Assembly: GCA_905235445.1 (NCBI GenBank)
Contig: CAJOLJ010000034.1
Location: 1-64,000 of the forward strand
Direction: 5' to 3'
DNA from: an uncultured Bacteroidales bacterium
GTDB taxonomy: Bacteria; Bacteroidota; Bacteroidia; Bacteroidales; UBA932
Length of the DNA: 64,000 nt
The position numbers were made by a program, and so were the translations under genes. The notes under the pieces are model-generated. The model did no database searches. It saw nothing but the letters and a program-made list of their open reading frames with translations, and was not told the DNA's origin. Position 1 is the first letter of the stretch. Every line of letters begins with the position of its first letter. Below are positions 19,819 through 29,776 of this stretch, in pieces.

Positions 19819-21159
19819 ATGACATCGGAAAAGGAAGAAGAGATAATCAGGATCATCCATAGGGAAGTGAAGCCGGCCCTCGGCTGTACCGAACCCATTG
19901 CCGTAGCCCTTGCCGCTGCGAAGGCCGTGGAAATAATAATGGACAAATGCTCCTGCTGCGAGAGGTGGAGACGCTCAGCCCCGCTTCGCATTGGGGTGGA
20001 AGTCAGCGGCAACATCCTCAAGAACGGGATGGGAGTCGGCATCCCCGGGACAGGGATGATCGGCCTTCACATAGCTGCGGCCCTCGGGGCCGTGTGCGGT
20101 GACTCCTCAAAGGGTCTTGAAGTCCTTGAGGGACTGGACGATGAGGCTGTACAGAGGGCCAGGCAACTTGTCAAAGAGGGCTTCGTGACAATAATGGTGG
20201 CAAAGACTGACCATCTGCTGTATGTGAAGACTGCCGTATCCGTGGACGGGCAGGTCGAGGCTTCCGCGGAGGTGGATCCCCACGCCTACGCTGTCATAGA
20301 GGACGGCCACGACAGGATAGTGGAGACTTCTTTCGCAGACCACATACTGATGTCCTCCGAGAGCGCCGCTGCCGCATCCTCCTACTCAAGGGGGCGGGAC
20401 GATACTCTGTCCGTCAAGGAAATCTATGAGTTCGCGACCACCGTGGACTATGACGACATAAAGTTCATCCTGGAAATGAGGGACCTGAACCTTGCCCTCG
20501 CCAAGGAGGGCCTTGAGAAGGACTACGGCCTGAGGGTCGGGAAGACAATCCGGGAGAACCGGAAGGAAGTGTTCGGGGATGAATTCATGAGCTACGCCAT
20601 GGGTCTCACTGCGGCGGCCTCCGATGCCAGGATGGCAGGATGCGTGCTTCCTGCCATGTCCAACAGCGGTTCCGGGAACCAGGGCATCACTGTCAGCATG
20701 CCAGTTACAGCCTATGCACTCAAGTACGGGATACCGGATGAACAGTATGCCAGGGCACTTATCCTTTCGAACCTCGTTGCCATTCACATAAAGCATTATC
20801 TCGGTACCCTATCGGCCCTGTGCGGTTGCGTAGTTGCCTCAACCGGTTCCTCCTGTGGCCTGGTATATCTGCAGGGAGGCGGATATGAGGAGATATGTTA
20901 TGCCATCAAGAATATGGCAGGAAGCATCACCGGGATGGTATGTGACGGGGCGAAAGTGGGCTGCGCCATGAAAGTGGCATCAGGGGTGTCCTGCGCAGTG
21001 CAGTCCGCCGTGCTTGCGATCAAGGGTACCTGTATCCAGTCCACCGACGGAATAATAGACGAGGACATCGAAAAGACAATCAGGAACCTTGGCTCCATCG
21101 GTTCGGTGGGAATGAAAGCGACCGATGACATGATCCTTGGCATCATGCTCTCAAAATAG
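19819..21159 (+). CDS. UPF0597/CyuA-like L-serine/L-cysteine dehydratase-type protein
   Basis: VKPALGCTEPIAVALAAAKA, SNSGSGNQGITVSMPV, GCVVASTGSSCG. Confidence 0.88.
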   Translation: MTSEKEEEIIRIIHREVKPALGCTEPIAVALAAAKAVEIIMDKCSCCERWRRSAPLRIGVEVSGNILKNGMGVGIPGTGMIGLHIAAALGAVCGDSSKGLEVLEGLDDEAVQRARQLVKEGFVTIMVAKTDHLLYVKTAVSVDGQVEASAEVDPHAYAVIEDGHDRIVETSFADHILMSSESAAAASSYSRGRDDTLSVKEIYEFATTVDYDDIKFILEMRDLNLALAKEGLEKDYGLRVGKTIRENRKEVFGDEFMSYAMGLTAAASDARMAGCVLPAMSNSGSGNQGITVSMPVTAYALKYGIPDEQYARALILSNLVAIHIKHYLGTLSALCGCVVASTGSSCGLVYLQGGGYEEICYAIKNMAGSITGMVCDGAKVGCAMKVASGVSCAVQSAVLAIKGTCIQSTDGIIDEDIEKTIRNLGSIGSVGMKATDDMILGIMLSK

Positions 21160-21197
21160 CCCTCAGGGGGAGGGGCCCGGGGAGAGAGACGCCCTGC

Positions 21198-22271
21198 CTA
21201 CAGAATCCTTTCCAGGTTGCAGTGCATGAGGTTCCCGGCGCTGTCCCTCAGGTGCATGCCGTTCCCCCTGCAGTACTTGAAGAACCTGCACTCCGCACAC
21301 TTACCTGTCCTCATCCAGCTTCGGTCCCTGTAGGGCCGGAAACGGGTTTGCCAAACAGTCGCAAAGTCGTCAGTGTAGATGTTCCCCTGGTGATAGTCGG
21401 CCCTGATGCTGGGGCATGCGGAAATGGAACCGTCCGCAAGAACCGATGCCACCGCCACCCCGGCCTCGCACATGAAGAAGGAGTCCCTGACATCCCCCTC
21501 GTACTTTCCCAGGAAACCCTCGCAGCAGTAGGAGGCCTTGATGCGCCCTTCCTTTCTCGTGCCCTTGATGAACTCGAGAAGTGAAGTGAACTCTTCCTTG
21601 GAAAGCTGGAGGTCGGGGTCATGGGCCGCCCGTCCCGCAGGGAAGATGGTGAAGAGTCTCCATCTCTTGAGTCCCAAGGAAATGAGAAGTTCCTTCAGAA
21701 GGGGAAGCTCAGCAAGGCTTCTTTTGTTCACGCAGGTAACCACGTCAAACTCGACTGCCCCGGAGTCGATGACCATCTTGATGGCTCCGATCGCCCTCTG
21801 GAAGGAGCCAGTGCGTCCCCTCATCCAGTCGTGGTTCTCCCCGGTACCGTCGAGGCTGATTGTCATGGCACGAAGGCCATTGTCAAGCAGCTTCCCGTAC
21901 CTTCTCGGGGTCAGTCCAAATCCATTGGTGACCATCCCCCAAGGGAACCCCTTGTCGTACATCATCCTCCCGCACTGCTCAAGGTCAGCCCTCATCAGCG
22001 GTTCCCCGCCCGTGACATTTATTGTGACTTCGTGCGGGTCTGCGATGGTTGCCACCCTGTCAAGTACTTTCCCGAAATCCTCCCTCGGCATGTCCTTTAT
22101 GGAAGAAGTGGCCCTGCAGTCACTCCCGCAGTGCCGGCAGGACAGGTTGCAGCGAAGGGTGCATTCCCAGAAGAGTTGCCTCAGGGGATGCTCCTTTATG
22201 AAATTGTCCTGAAGGTGGCTTACTATGTCAAGGGCTATTTTCCTTCGGAGGGAAAGACGCTGAGCTGTCAT
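21198..22271 (-). CDS. Radical SAM/SPASM protein of the rSAM/lipoprotein system
   Basis: CNLSCRHC (CxxxCxxC), C-terminal SPASM cysteines (CEAG...CPS...CAECRFFKYC); adjacent to the matching lipoprotein. Confidence 0.85.
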   Translation of the reverse strand: MTAQRLSLRRKIALDIVSHLQDNFIKEHPLRQLFWECTLRCNLSCRHCGSDCRATSSIKDMPREDFGKVLDRVATIADPHEVTINVTGGEPLMRADLEQCGRMMYDKGFPWGMVTNGFGLTPRRYGKLLDNGLRAMTISLDGTGENHDWMRGRTGSFQRAIGAIKMVIDSGAVEFDVVTCVNKRSLAELPLLKELLISLGLKRWRLFTIFPAGRAAHDPDLQLSKEEFTSLLEFIKGTRKEGRIKASYCCEGFLGKYEGDVRDSFFMCEAGVAVASVLADGSISACPSIRADYHQGNIYTDDFATVWQTRFRPYRDRSWMRTGKCAECRFFKYCRGNGMHLRDSAGNLMHCNLERIL

Positions 22272-22316
22272 AGGGGAAAAGGGGCTCTTGTAGGAGGGTG
22301 GCGGAAAAAGGGGGGA

Positions 22317-22796
22317 CTAATCGTCCCGGGGCACCTTTTGCATCGTGGCGTCGGCCTTCATTTCGAAAGTGCCGCTGTCCCATGCGCCGGAGCCTTTTTC
22401 CACTTGCGTTACGCTTGTCTGGGAGGAGGTCAGTTCCACGGTCATGTACTCCCCGCTCACGTCCTCGAACTTCACCGTTGCATTCTTCAGTTCGTCTGGC
22501 CAGTTATACTTGAGTGTGGCTTTCTCATAGTGGCCCTCAGCATCGGTGTAAGCCGTATCGCTGTAATACTTGCTGAAATCAGGCTCTTCCATGGTGGGAT
22601 TGGGGTTTATGACTACCCGGATACCCGAAAGGGGCTTTCCGTTGTCATCCGTTACGTCACCGAGGGCTTTGTATGTGGCATGTGGCTGCCCGTACATTAC
22701 CATACCGGTACCCAGGATGTCACATCCCTGGAAACCGAGCATGGCTAGAAGTGCCCCAAGGAAGTGTCTGAAAGATTTGCTTATTGTCGCTTTCAT
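22317..22796 (-). CDS. rSAM-associated putative lipoprotein
   Basis: Lipobox-like LGFQGC then MYGQPHATYKALGDVTDDNGKPLSGIRVVI; upstream of and co-directional with the rSAM gene. Confidence 0.75.
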   Translation of the reverse strand: MKATISKSFRHFLGALLAMLGFQGCDILGTGMVMYGQPHATYKALGDVTDDNGKPLSGIRVVINPNPTMEEPDFSKYYSDTAYTDAEGHYEKATLKYNWPDELKNATVKFEDVSGEYMTVELTSSQTSVTQVEKGSGAWDSGTFEMKADATMQKVPRDD

Positions 22797-23198
22797 CTTG
22801 TTGTACGTTTCAGTGAGGACCGTCCCGCCGAACACCTCCGGAAGAACGCTTCCTCAGGTATAATGCAGCTGCTTCGGAATCCTTGCATGCAAAGATGGGA
22901 ATTATTTCTTGTCTTTGAAAAAGTGACCGCTGCTTTCAAAAACAAATAAGAGACAAGTCTTTTCGAACTTGTCTCCCCTGTGCATTTCCCTGTCAAATTG
23001 TCGAACTGTTTGCAGGGCAATGCAGGAAGTATATGAGTTCTCCCTCTGGATGGAGGTTTACAATTAAAAAAACCGAGGGGATGCAGTAGAGTGCCTTGCG
23101 GCACACTCTCCTGCCTATCCTACCTTAAGCACCTCCAATACTTGCGGAAGTGGCTTCGAACCTTCACGACTTTGTCTCCGAGAGTCCCGCTCCCATAA

Positions 23199-23375
23199 AA
23201 CAGACTGCTTGGAAATGGCTTGGAATTTGCGAACGACTTCAAGGAGCACGAGGCCCAGACGATGATTTTCGGCATGTTGCCCGGAATCTTCGTCATATTT
23301 AGCTTTATCGGAGTTCTGATGCCAGGAATAAGGTTGAACTCTAATGGTATTTATCATGATGATGTTTCAGTTTAA
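23199..23375 (+). pseudogene. Possible N-terminally truncated membrane-protein remnant
   Basis: Start-less ORF ...LEFANDFKEHEAQTMIFGMLPGIFVIFSFIGVLMPGIRLN..., protein-like and abutting the next CDS. Confidence 0.3.
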
Positions 23376-24921
23376 GCACTTACTCAAACCCTTTTTGGTA
23401 TTGACCACATTCGGACTGGTGCTATCTTGCGGGCATAGAAACAAACGGGAAGTGATGGATGAATCGGACTTTATCTTCGAGACCGAGAATATCAAAGTGG
23501 GTGCTGCAGAATATTCCAGGCCGGTTGTCATTACAGGGCACATATCCAATCGGGATGCTTATCCGAGAACAACGGAAATCAATATCGTTTTCCCGTTTTA
23601 TGACCGGGTTTCTCAAAGCCAGAGTGCAGTAATATATGATGATGCTTTTGCTTTCTCTTTCGTTCCTTACTCACCCAGGACCATATCGATGCCTCCTTTC
23701 ATTGAGACCATGATGGTGTGTCCGGGCGATTCCATACACGTGGAACTGGATTTCACAGAGTTGGGGAAGGTAGTTTATTCCGGCAGAGGAGCCGAGAACA
23801 ATGAGAAGTTCAATGACTTCCACATGGGATATTATCTGAGCAAAGATTGGCCAGGATTCGCACAGATGAGGGAGGATCCAGAAGGAAAATTTGTCAGGAT
23901 ATACAAGAATGCAAAGGAATTCTCAGAAGCCGCGAAACAGAGGCTAGCCCATCACCTGTCCCGACTGGATGATTTTATCGCTGAAAAACATCCGGGCCAG
24001 GAACTGGCCATCCTTTGTCGCAAGGAGATCGAAGCCGACTATTACTCTGCACTTATTGGCGGCCTGCTTTTATATGGGCAGGATGGACAGGAGGATGTGT
24101 CATCATATTTCCGCATTCAAGATGCAGAGCATTTATTCAACGGAGACTATATGAACAGCAACCTTTTCGAGTTGTCTTCGAATATACGTAACTGGTCGCT
24201 TGGCGCTTTGAACCGGGAGGAGATCATAGGATTATATGCTGATTATCCTAGTCTCGTCCATTTCCTGAAAAAGGCCACAAAGAACGATCTCCTTCGCCAA
24301 ATGATGATTACGGATGCATATAACCAGTTGCTGGAAGCGAATAATGTGGAGCGTTTTGAAGAGTGTTTTTCCAGCTTCAATGATAATGTCACTTTCCCGC
24401 TTCTGAAACTCTCTACCAGGGACCGGTATATGTTCAAGAAGGAATATCGGCAGAATCCGAAAATTCTTTCCGATGCCATATTGAATGCGGACAAGCCTCA
24501 AGACGGCCAAGGCGGTTTCATTAAAGAGAATGAAGGCCTCAAGTTACTCAAAGAGATTATTGCCAAAGAAAAAGAAAAGGTGGTCTATATTACTGTCGGA
24601 GCTAAATGGTGCCCCGGTTCAGTGAACAATATTCCCTATCAGCAAAGTTTGGCTGCTGATTATCAAGGGAAGCCGCTTCGAATAGTCAATTTCTATCTGG
24701 ACAACATGCCCGATGAAGTCAATTCCACTTCCCTTGGAATCGAGAATTTCCATCTTACGGATGCCCAACGGCTTGGATTTGACCCGATTCTCCATTTGGG
24801 CAGAGGTATCCCGTTTTTCATCTTGATTGACAAGGAGGGAGTGATTGTGGATTTCGGGAATCACCTACTGGCTTCCAACCCGGCAACGAGGGAGAAGATT
24901 GACGATTATCTAGATAAGTAA
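23344..24921 (+). CDS. Thioredoxin-like fold (TlpA/AhpC-type) lipoprotein
   Basis: Lipobox LVLSCG; KVVYITVGAKWCPGSVNNIPYQQSL and GRGIPFFILIDKEGVIVDFG. Confidence 0.8.
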   Translation: MVFIMMMFQFKHLLKPFLVLTTFGLVLSCGHRNKREVMDESDFIFETENIKVGAAEYSRPVVITGHISNRDAYPRTTEINIVFPFYDRVSQSQSAVIYDDAFAFSFVPYSPRTISMPPFIETMMVCPGDSIHVELDFTELGKVVYSGRGAENNEKFNDFHMGYYLSKDWPGFAQMREDPEGKFVRIYKNAKEFSEAAKQRLAHHLSRLDDFIAEKHPGQELAILCRKEIEADYYSALIGGLLLYGQDGQEDVSSYFRIQDAEHLFNGDYMNSNLFELSSNIRNWSLGALNREEIIGLYADYPSLVHFLKKATKNDLLRQMMITDAYNQLLEANNVERFEECFSSFNDNVTFPLLKLSTRDRYMFKKEYRQNPKILSDAILNADKPQDGQGGFIKENEGLKLLKEIIAKEKEKVVYITVGAKWCPGSVNNIPYQQSLAADYQGKPLRIVNFYLDNMPDEVNSTSLGIENFHLTDAQRLGFDPILHLGRGIPFFILIDKEGVIVDFGNHLLASNPATREKIDDYLDK

Positions 24922-24954
24922 AACAGGCCTCATCTCACCGCAATGTCACCAAAC

Positions 24955-24990
24955 AAAACCGGCCTCAGAACAATTCTGAAGCCGGTTTTT
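24955..24990. terminator. Bidirectional terminator
   Basis: aaaaccggcctcagaacaattctgaagccggtttt inverted repeat with A/T tracts. Confidence 0.8.
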
Positions 24991-24991
24991 G

Positions 24992-25074
24992 TGCGGATGG
25001 GGAGAGTCGAACTCCCACGGGCCATCGCCCACTACCCCCTCAAAGTAGCGTGTCTACCATTTCACCACATCCGC
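24992..25074 (-). tRNA. tRNA-Leu(GAG)
   Basis: Reverse strand gcggatgtggtgaaatggtagacacgctactttGAGggggtag...gggagttcgactctccccatccgca, long variable arm. Confidence 0.92.
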
Positions 25075-25246
25075 ATACTTTGGGAATGCAAAGATACGGC
25101 AAAAATGGATATCTGCAAACTTTTCGATTATTTTTTGATTGATTTTTTCGGGGGCAACGTGGATTCAAGAGGTAAATTCCATGGAAAATCATCATCATTT
25201 AGCGTTTTTCTTATCCTCCGGGGCCTTGTGGTTCAGATTTTTTACC

Positions 25247-25254
25247 TAACTTTG
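25247..25254 (+). promoter_or_regulatory. Bacteroidota -7 element (TAACTTTG)
   Basis: TAnnTTTG upstream of rpsP. Confidence 0.55.
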
Positions 25255-25337
25255 CGGTCCTGTTCACGAGATGGACAGACAGGTACAGTCATCCTCGGGT
25301 AGGATGGCACATTATTAACACAAAATTCACCTTTGAA

Positions 25338-25874
25338 ATGGCAGTTAAAATTCGCCTTCAGCGTCACGGAAAGAAGGATTACGCATTCTTCCACATCGTA
25401 GTCGCCGATTCAAGAGCACCACGTGATGGTCGCTTCATCGAGCAGATTGGCTCCTACAACCCCAACACCAACCCTGCAACCATCGTCATCAATTCTGAAA
25501 GGGCGATAGCATGGCTCAATGTCGGAGCACAGCCTACTCTCACCGCTCGTCGCATCCTCTCCTACGAAGGAGTTCTCCTGCGTCGTCACCTTGACGGTGG
25601 CGTAGCCAAGGGAGCCCTCACACAGGAAGAGGCCGACAAGAAATTCAACGACTGGAAAGCCCAGAGGGATGCCAAGATTGATGCCAAGAAACAGGGCCTG
25701 ACCAAGAAGGCCGCTGACGAGGCCAAGAAGGCTTTCGAGGCTGAGGCAAAGGTCAACAAGGCAAGGGCAGAGGCTATCGCCAAGAGGAAAGCTGATGAGG
25801 CCGCCGCAAAGGCAGCCGAGGAGGCAGCAAAGGCCGCTGAGGCTGCTGCAGAGGCAGAGACTCCCGCCGAGTAG
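25338..25874 (+). CDS. rpsP: 30S ribosomal protein S16 with Ala/Lys/Glu-rich C-terminal extension
   Basis: [42 protein letters not shown]. Confidence 0.98.
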   Translation: MAVKIRLQRHGKKDYAFFHIVVADSRAPRDGRFIEQIGSYNPNTNPATIVINSERAIAWLNVGAQPTLTARRILSYEGVLLRRHLDGGVAKGALTQEEADKKFNDWKAQRDAKIDAKKQGLTKKAADEAKKAFEAEAKVNKARAEAIAKRKADEAAAKAAEEAAKAAEAAAEAETPAE

Positions 25875-25890
25875 TTTACTCTCCCGGACC

Positions 25891-26415
25891 ATGACTTCTG
25901 AGGTAAAGATCCCATCCCTGCTTCAGATAGCCCAGGTGCTGAAGTCAAACGGTACTGAAGGGGAAGTCGTTGTAAACTTCCGCGACATCTCTCCGCTTGA
26001 CATCGAAAAAGAGGAACCGATGTTCATCTATGATGATGGACTTCCGGTTCCTTTGTTCATTGAAAGCATTCGCCCCAAGGGGACAAGCAAGGCCCTTGTG
26101 AAGTTCGAGGGCGTGGACAGTCTCCTGGATGCGGAGGAACTTTGCACGAGAGGTGCCCTGTACGTGGAAGAGGACCTCTATGAGTTCGAGGATGAGTCTT
26201 CACTGCCGGACCTGGTGGGCTGGACCCTGCTCGGCGAGGATGGGGAGAAGGTGGGAGCGATTTCAGGATTGGAAGATATCCCCGGCAATCCCTGCATCTA
26301 TGTGAAGGTCCCCTCCGGTGAAGAAAGGATGATCCCCCTTCACGAGGATCTCATCCTCGGGATGGACGAAGGGTCAAGGACAATACAAATGGCCCTTCCC
26401 GAGGGGCTTATCTAA
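25891..26415 (+). CDS. rimM: 16S rRNA processing protein RimM
   Basis: Follows rpsP; two-domain RimM-like sequence (...GTEGEVVVNF...; ...DLVGWTLLGEDGEKVGAISGLEDIPGNPCIYV...EERMIPLHEDLI). Confidence 0.9.
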   Translation: MTSEVKIPSLLQIAQVLKSNGTEGEVVVNFRDISPLDIEKEEPMFIYDDGLPVPLFIESIRPKGTSKALVKFEGVDSLLDAEELCTRGALYVEEDLYEFEDESSLPDLVGWTLLGEDGEKVGAISGLEDIPGNPCIYVKVPSGEERMIPLHEDLILGMDEGSRTIQMALPEGLI

Positions 26416-26450
26416 AGCCCGGGCGGAAAGAGCCACTTTTTCATGCTTAG

Positions 26451-26475
26451 GGACGGAGGACTTCCGTCCTTTTTC
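26451..26475 (+). terminator. Rho-independent terminator of rpsP-rimM
   Basis: ggacggaggacttccgtccttttt. Confidence 0.7.
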
Positions 26476-28483
26476 AGTTCACTACCAGTTCGTCCAGGAA
26501 GATGAACCCGTGGTAGGGCTTGGTACCCCGGTAGCATTTCACCCTCACGTAGCGTGCCTCAGCGTTGAGGGGGGAACCGAACATCGAGAAGAAGGTGTCC
26601 CTTCTTCCGGTCTCGTCTATCTGGCATGTGAGAGTCGAGGCGCACTCGAAGTTCTCGCCATCGGTGGAAAGATAGATTTCGGTGGTCTCGGGAAGCGCTA
26701 TCCAGTTACCGAGGCAGGAATAGAACCATGCTCCGACATAGTGCACCGGCTTAACGGCTCCGAGGTCCACGGTGAAGTCCACATCCGAGTTGAAACCTTG
26801 CCATGCGCTCTCCATGTAGGACCAGCCGCCCTGTTTCCCGTCGGTGAGGGCCGTCTGTCCGCCCCCATGGTATTTCTTGGAGAACGGGATCCTGTATGTC
26901 ACGGGACAGCCAAGGGCCAGGTGCTGCACCCTGCGGTAGGACTCGGGACGGTCGCCGTACTCTTTCCTGACATCGAAAGGATGGTAACCGTTTTCCGTCA
27001 TCCAGTCAGTCAGGGGGATGATCCTTCTGTGGAAGTCCTCGAAGTCCTTCCTTTCGAGGGGGCTCCATCCGCCTTCGGCTATGGCCATGGCCCTGGGGTA
27101 GAGCATGTACTCGTTATGTTCGGCTGTCGGTATGAACTCAGCCCAGAGGTTGCCCTGCTCACCGAGAAGGTGTGCCCGGTCGTTTTCCGGGATTCCGTCC
27201 GCGGGGTCGAAAGAGTAGACCCGCCGCAGGGGATTGTAGCCACCGATTGCAAGGGGCTGATGCATCGGGGCATCCTGATAGTAGTCAAGGTAGCACCATG
27301 CGGAGGGAGCCATTATGACATCGTGGCCCAGTGACATCGCCTCTGCACCCTGGGTGACACCTCTCCATGAGAGGACGGTGGCATTCTTGGCAAGCCCGCC
27401 CTGCATGATTTCATCCCAACCGATAATACTGCGGCCTTTGTCCTCGACATGTCTGGCTATCCTTCCGATGAGATAACTCTGCAGTTCCTCGACGGAGGAG
27501 AGCCCCTCTTCCTCCATCCTTTTGTGGCAGGCGGGGCATTTCTTCCAGGAACCCTTCGATGCCTCGTCCCCTCCGATGTGGATGTACTTTGAGGGGAAGA
27601 GTTCAATGACTTCGTCGAGGATGGCTTCCAGGACCTCGAAGGTGGCCTCGGTCCCGGGGCAGACGTCGCTTGTTATCACTCTCGTGGTCCCGTCCTCCTC
27701 TGTACAGGCAAGCTGGGGATAGGCTACCAGAAGTTCACGGCTGTGCCCTGGCATCTCTATTTCGGGAATTATCGTCATGTGACGCTGCTCGGCATATTCC
27801 AGGATTTCCCGGATGTCGTCTTTGGTGAGGAACCCGCCATGGGTGGCCGGTTCGTAGGTCCTCCCGTTTGCGCTCCAGTCCTGCCAGGTCTCGCCGTTGC
27901 GGTAGGCCGCCACGGAAGTGAGCCTCGGATAGGAATCTATCTGCATCCTCCATCCGGCATCGTCCGTCAGGTGCAGGTGTAAATAATTTATCTTCACCTT
28001 CGACAGGACATCTATCTGGCGCATTATGTACTCCTTGTCCCGGAAGTTGCGGGATATGTCCAGCATTATGCCCCTGTAGCGGAAGCGTGGATAATCCAGG
28101 ACGGTACAGTGTCTAAGGGTGTCGGACAGGGACTTCATGTAGCTCAGTGTCTGCCTTCCCCTGTAGGCCCCGTCCTCGGTCAGGGCCTCGATCTTCACCC
28201 CATAGCTGTCTATTGTCAGGCGGTACAGTTCGTCTTTCTGGTAGGGTTCCAAAGACATGGAGGAGAGTTCCCGGGCGAACCGCCGGTCGCCTACCTGGAC
28301 CCTGACGGAGGAGAAGTCGTTCCCGGGAAGGACGTAGGTGCCTTCCTTGACCTCGGTCTTGACGGGGCGGGGAATTATGTCTTCGGGTCCCACCGTCTTG
28401 GAGGCAAGAGGCAGGCTGTACATACAGAGGGCAAGTCCCAGGGAGAGATATGCGGAGGGTACCGATGAGAGGATTCCATTCAT
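26474..28483 (-). CDS. Beta-N-acetylhexosaminidase (GH20)
   Basis: YRGIMLDISRNF, HLHLTDDAGWRMQIDSYPRLT, HIGGDEASKGSWKKCPAC (catalytic D-E), C-terminal F5/8-type domain. Confidence 0.95.
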   Translation of the reverse strand: MNGILSSVPSAYLSLGLALCMYSLPLASKTVGPEDIIPRPVKTEVKEGTYVLPGNDFSSVRVQVGDRRFARELSSMSLEPYQKDELYRLTIDSYGVKIEALTEDGAYRGRQTLSYMKSLSDTLRHCTVLDYPRFRYRGIMLDISRNFRDKEYIMRQIDVLSKVKINYLHLHLTDDAGWRMQIDSYPRLTSVAAYRNGETWQDWSANGRTYEPATHGGFLTKDDIREILEYAEQRHMTIIPEIEMPGHSRELLVAYPQLACTEEDGTTRVITSDVCPGTEATFEVLEAILDEVIELFPSKYIHIGGDEASKGSWKKCPACHKRMEEEGLSSVEELQSYLIGRIARHVEDKGRSIIGWDEIMQGGLAKNATVLSWRGVTQGAEAMSLGHDVIMAPSAWCYLDYYQDAPMHQPLAIGGYNPLRRVYSFDPADGIPENDRAHLLGEQGNLWAEFIPTAEHNEYMLYPRAMAIAEGGWSPLERKDFEDFHRRIIPLTDWMTENGYHPFDVRKEYGDRPESYRRVQHLALGCPVTYRIPFSKKYHGGGQTALTDGKQGGWSYMESAWQGFNSDVDFTVDLGAVKPVHYVGAWFYSCLGNWIALPETTEIYLSTDGENFECASTLTCQIDETGRRDTFFSMFGSPLNAEARYVRVKCYRGTKPYHGFIFLDELVVN

Positions 28484-28525
28484 GATTGCTCGGTGATGTT
28501 TGGCGTCTATTGGATGGTGAGGAGA

Positions 28526-29512
28526 CTATAGCTTTACCCTGATGAATACCGGGAAATGGTCCGACGGGGTCTTGGCTATGTTTCTTTCGAAGGAAACTTC
28601 TTTAGGGAAGTTGTCGGATTTGAATGTCCCCTCCTGCCCCTGTACAGGTACGGCATTGCCGCTTTGGGGAGTGTGGGACCTCAGCGTCACGGACCCTCTG
28701 TAGGTCTCGGTCAGCACGGCATAGTTCTCAACCACTGTCCCGGGACTTACGAAGATATGGTCTATCCTTGATTTCGTGAAAGAGTTCGGGTCGAAGGTGT
28801 TTGCGGTACCTGTCGGGGCGTAGCGGTCGGCGGCAGTCTCGTAGGAGTCCTCGAGGATGCCGGAAGTGGTGAAAATAGTGTAGATTTCATTGTCCTGGTC
28901 CACGTTGAAATCCCCGCACAGGAACACCATCTGTCCAGGGAGGACAAGTTCCCGTATTTTGCTTACGACCAGTTTTGCCCCTTCCCTTCTTGCCACAACC
29001 CCCACATGGTCCATGTGAAGGTTGAACATCCACACATTCTTGGAAGACACCTTGTCAAGGAGCTTGACATAGGTGCAGATCCGCACGCAGGCTGCATCCC
29101 ATCCCAGGCCCGGCCTGTCGGGGGTCTCCGACAGCCAGAACCAGCCTTTGTCCTGGAGGTCGAAGCGGTCGGTTCTCCACAGTACCACCTCATGTTCGCC
29201 TGCGCTCTTCCCGTCATCCCTTCCCACGCCTACGTAGGCGTAGCCCGGAAGCGAGGCGGCCATGTCGGACAGCTGGTCCTTCAGGACTTCCTGGCAGCCC
29301 AGAAGGTCTGGCCTTTCGTAACGGATGAGGGAACATATCCAAGGGTAGCGGTCGTCCCAGCCGTTCCCCCGGGAGTAGTCGCCGGAGTTCTCGTAACGGA
29401 TATTGAAGGATGCCACTTTCAGTTCCTGGGAGTGAAGAGAGGGGGAGGGGAGAAGTGAAAGGAGGAGAATGGCCAAGGTGGCGGAGGCCATTAAGGAAAA
29501 TGTTCTATTCAT
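28526..29512 (-). CDS. Secreted endonuclease/exonuclease/phosphatase-family protein
   Basis: VASFNIRYEN, CQEVLKDQL, VFLCGDFNVDQDNE, RIDHIFVS, SDHFPVFI. Confidence 0.92.
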   Translation of the reverse strand: MNRTFSLMASATLAILLLSLLPSPSLHSQELKVASFNIRYENSGDYSRGNGWDDRYPWICSLIRYERPDLLGCQEVLKDQLSDMAASLPGYAYVGVGRDDGKSAGEHEVVLWRTDRFDLQDKGWFWLSETPDRPGLGWDAACVRICTYVKLLDKVSSKNVWMFNLHMDHVGVVARREGAKLVVSKIRELVLPGQMVFLCGDFNVDQDNEIYTIFTTSGILEDSYETAADRYAPTGTANTFDPNSFTKSRIDHIFVSPGTVVENYAVLTETYRGSVTLRSHTPQSGNAVPVQGQEGTFKSDNFPKEVSFERNIAKTPSDHFPVFIRVKL

Positions 29513-29542
29513 GAAATGGGGTTTTTGCATACAAAGATACAA

Positions 29543-29628
29543 CTTTCGCACTCTCTTTTGCCAAAGCTGGGTTGGAAAGGGAGTCCCTGCCCCAATCTTT
29601 CGTGACTGTGAGGCTATTTCCTGTCCGC
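29543..29628. repeat. 86-bp diverged direct repeat, left copy
   Basis: By-eye ungapped alignment with 31627-31712, about 58/86 identical. Confidence 0.6.
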
Positions 29629-29776
29629 CGCTGGCATTGCACATCTGCTCAGCTATCTTAGGAGGGAAGCTATTGCGGATAATCGCCTTTCCAGTCTCGT
29701 TGGTGATCTTCCCAACGAAGTTGTATAAGTCGTGTATAGTAATCTTATTCCCGTACTTCCTATGTGACCGATATTC

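Noticed and set aside
23140-23200. tRNA-like string (ggttcgaagcc on the minus strand)
   Set aside because: No acceptor or anticodon arms could be folded around it.
25740-25874. Ala/Lys/Glu-rich tail of S16 as an anomalous fusion
   Set aside because: Such low-complexity C-terminal extensions on S16 are common in Bacteroidota.
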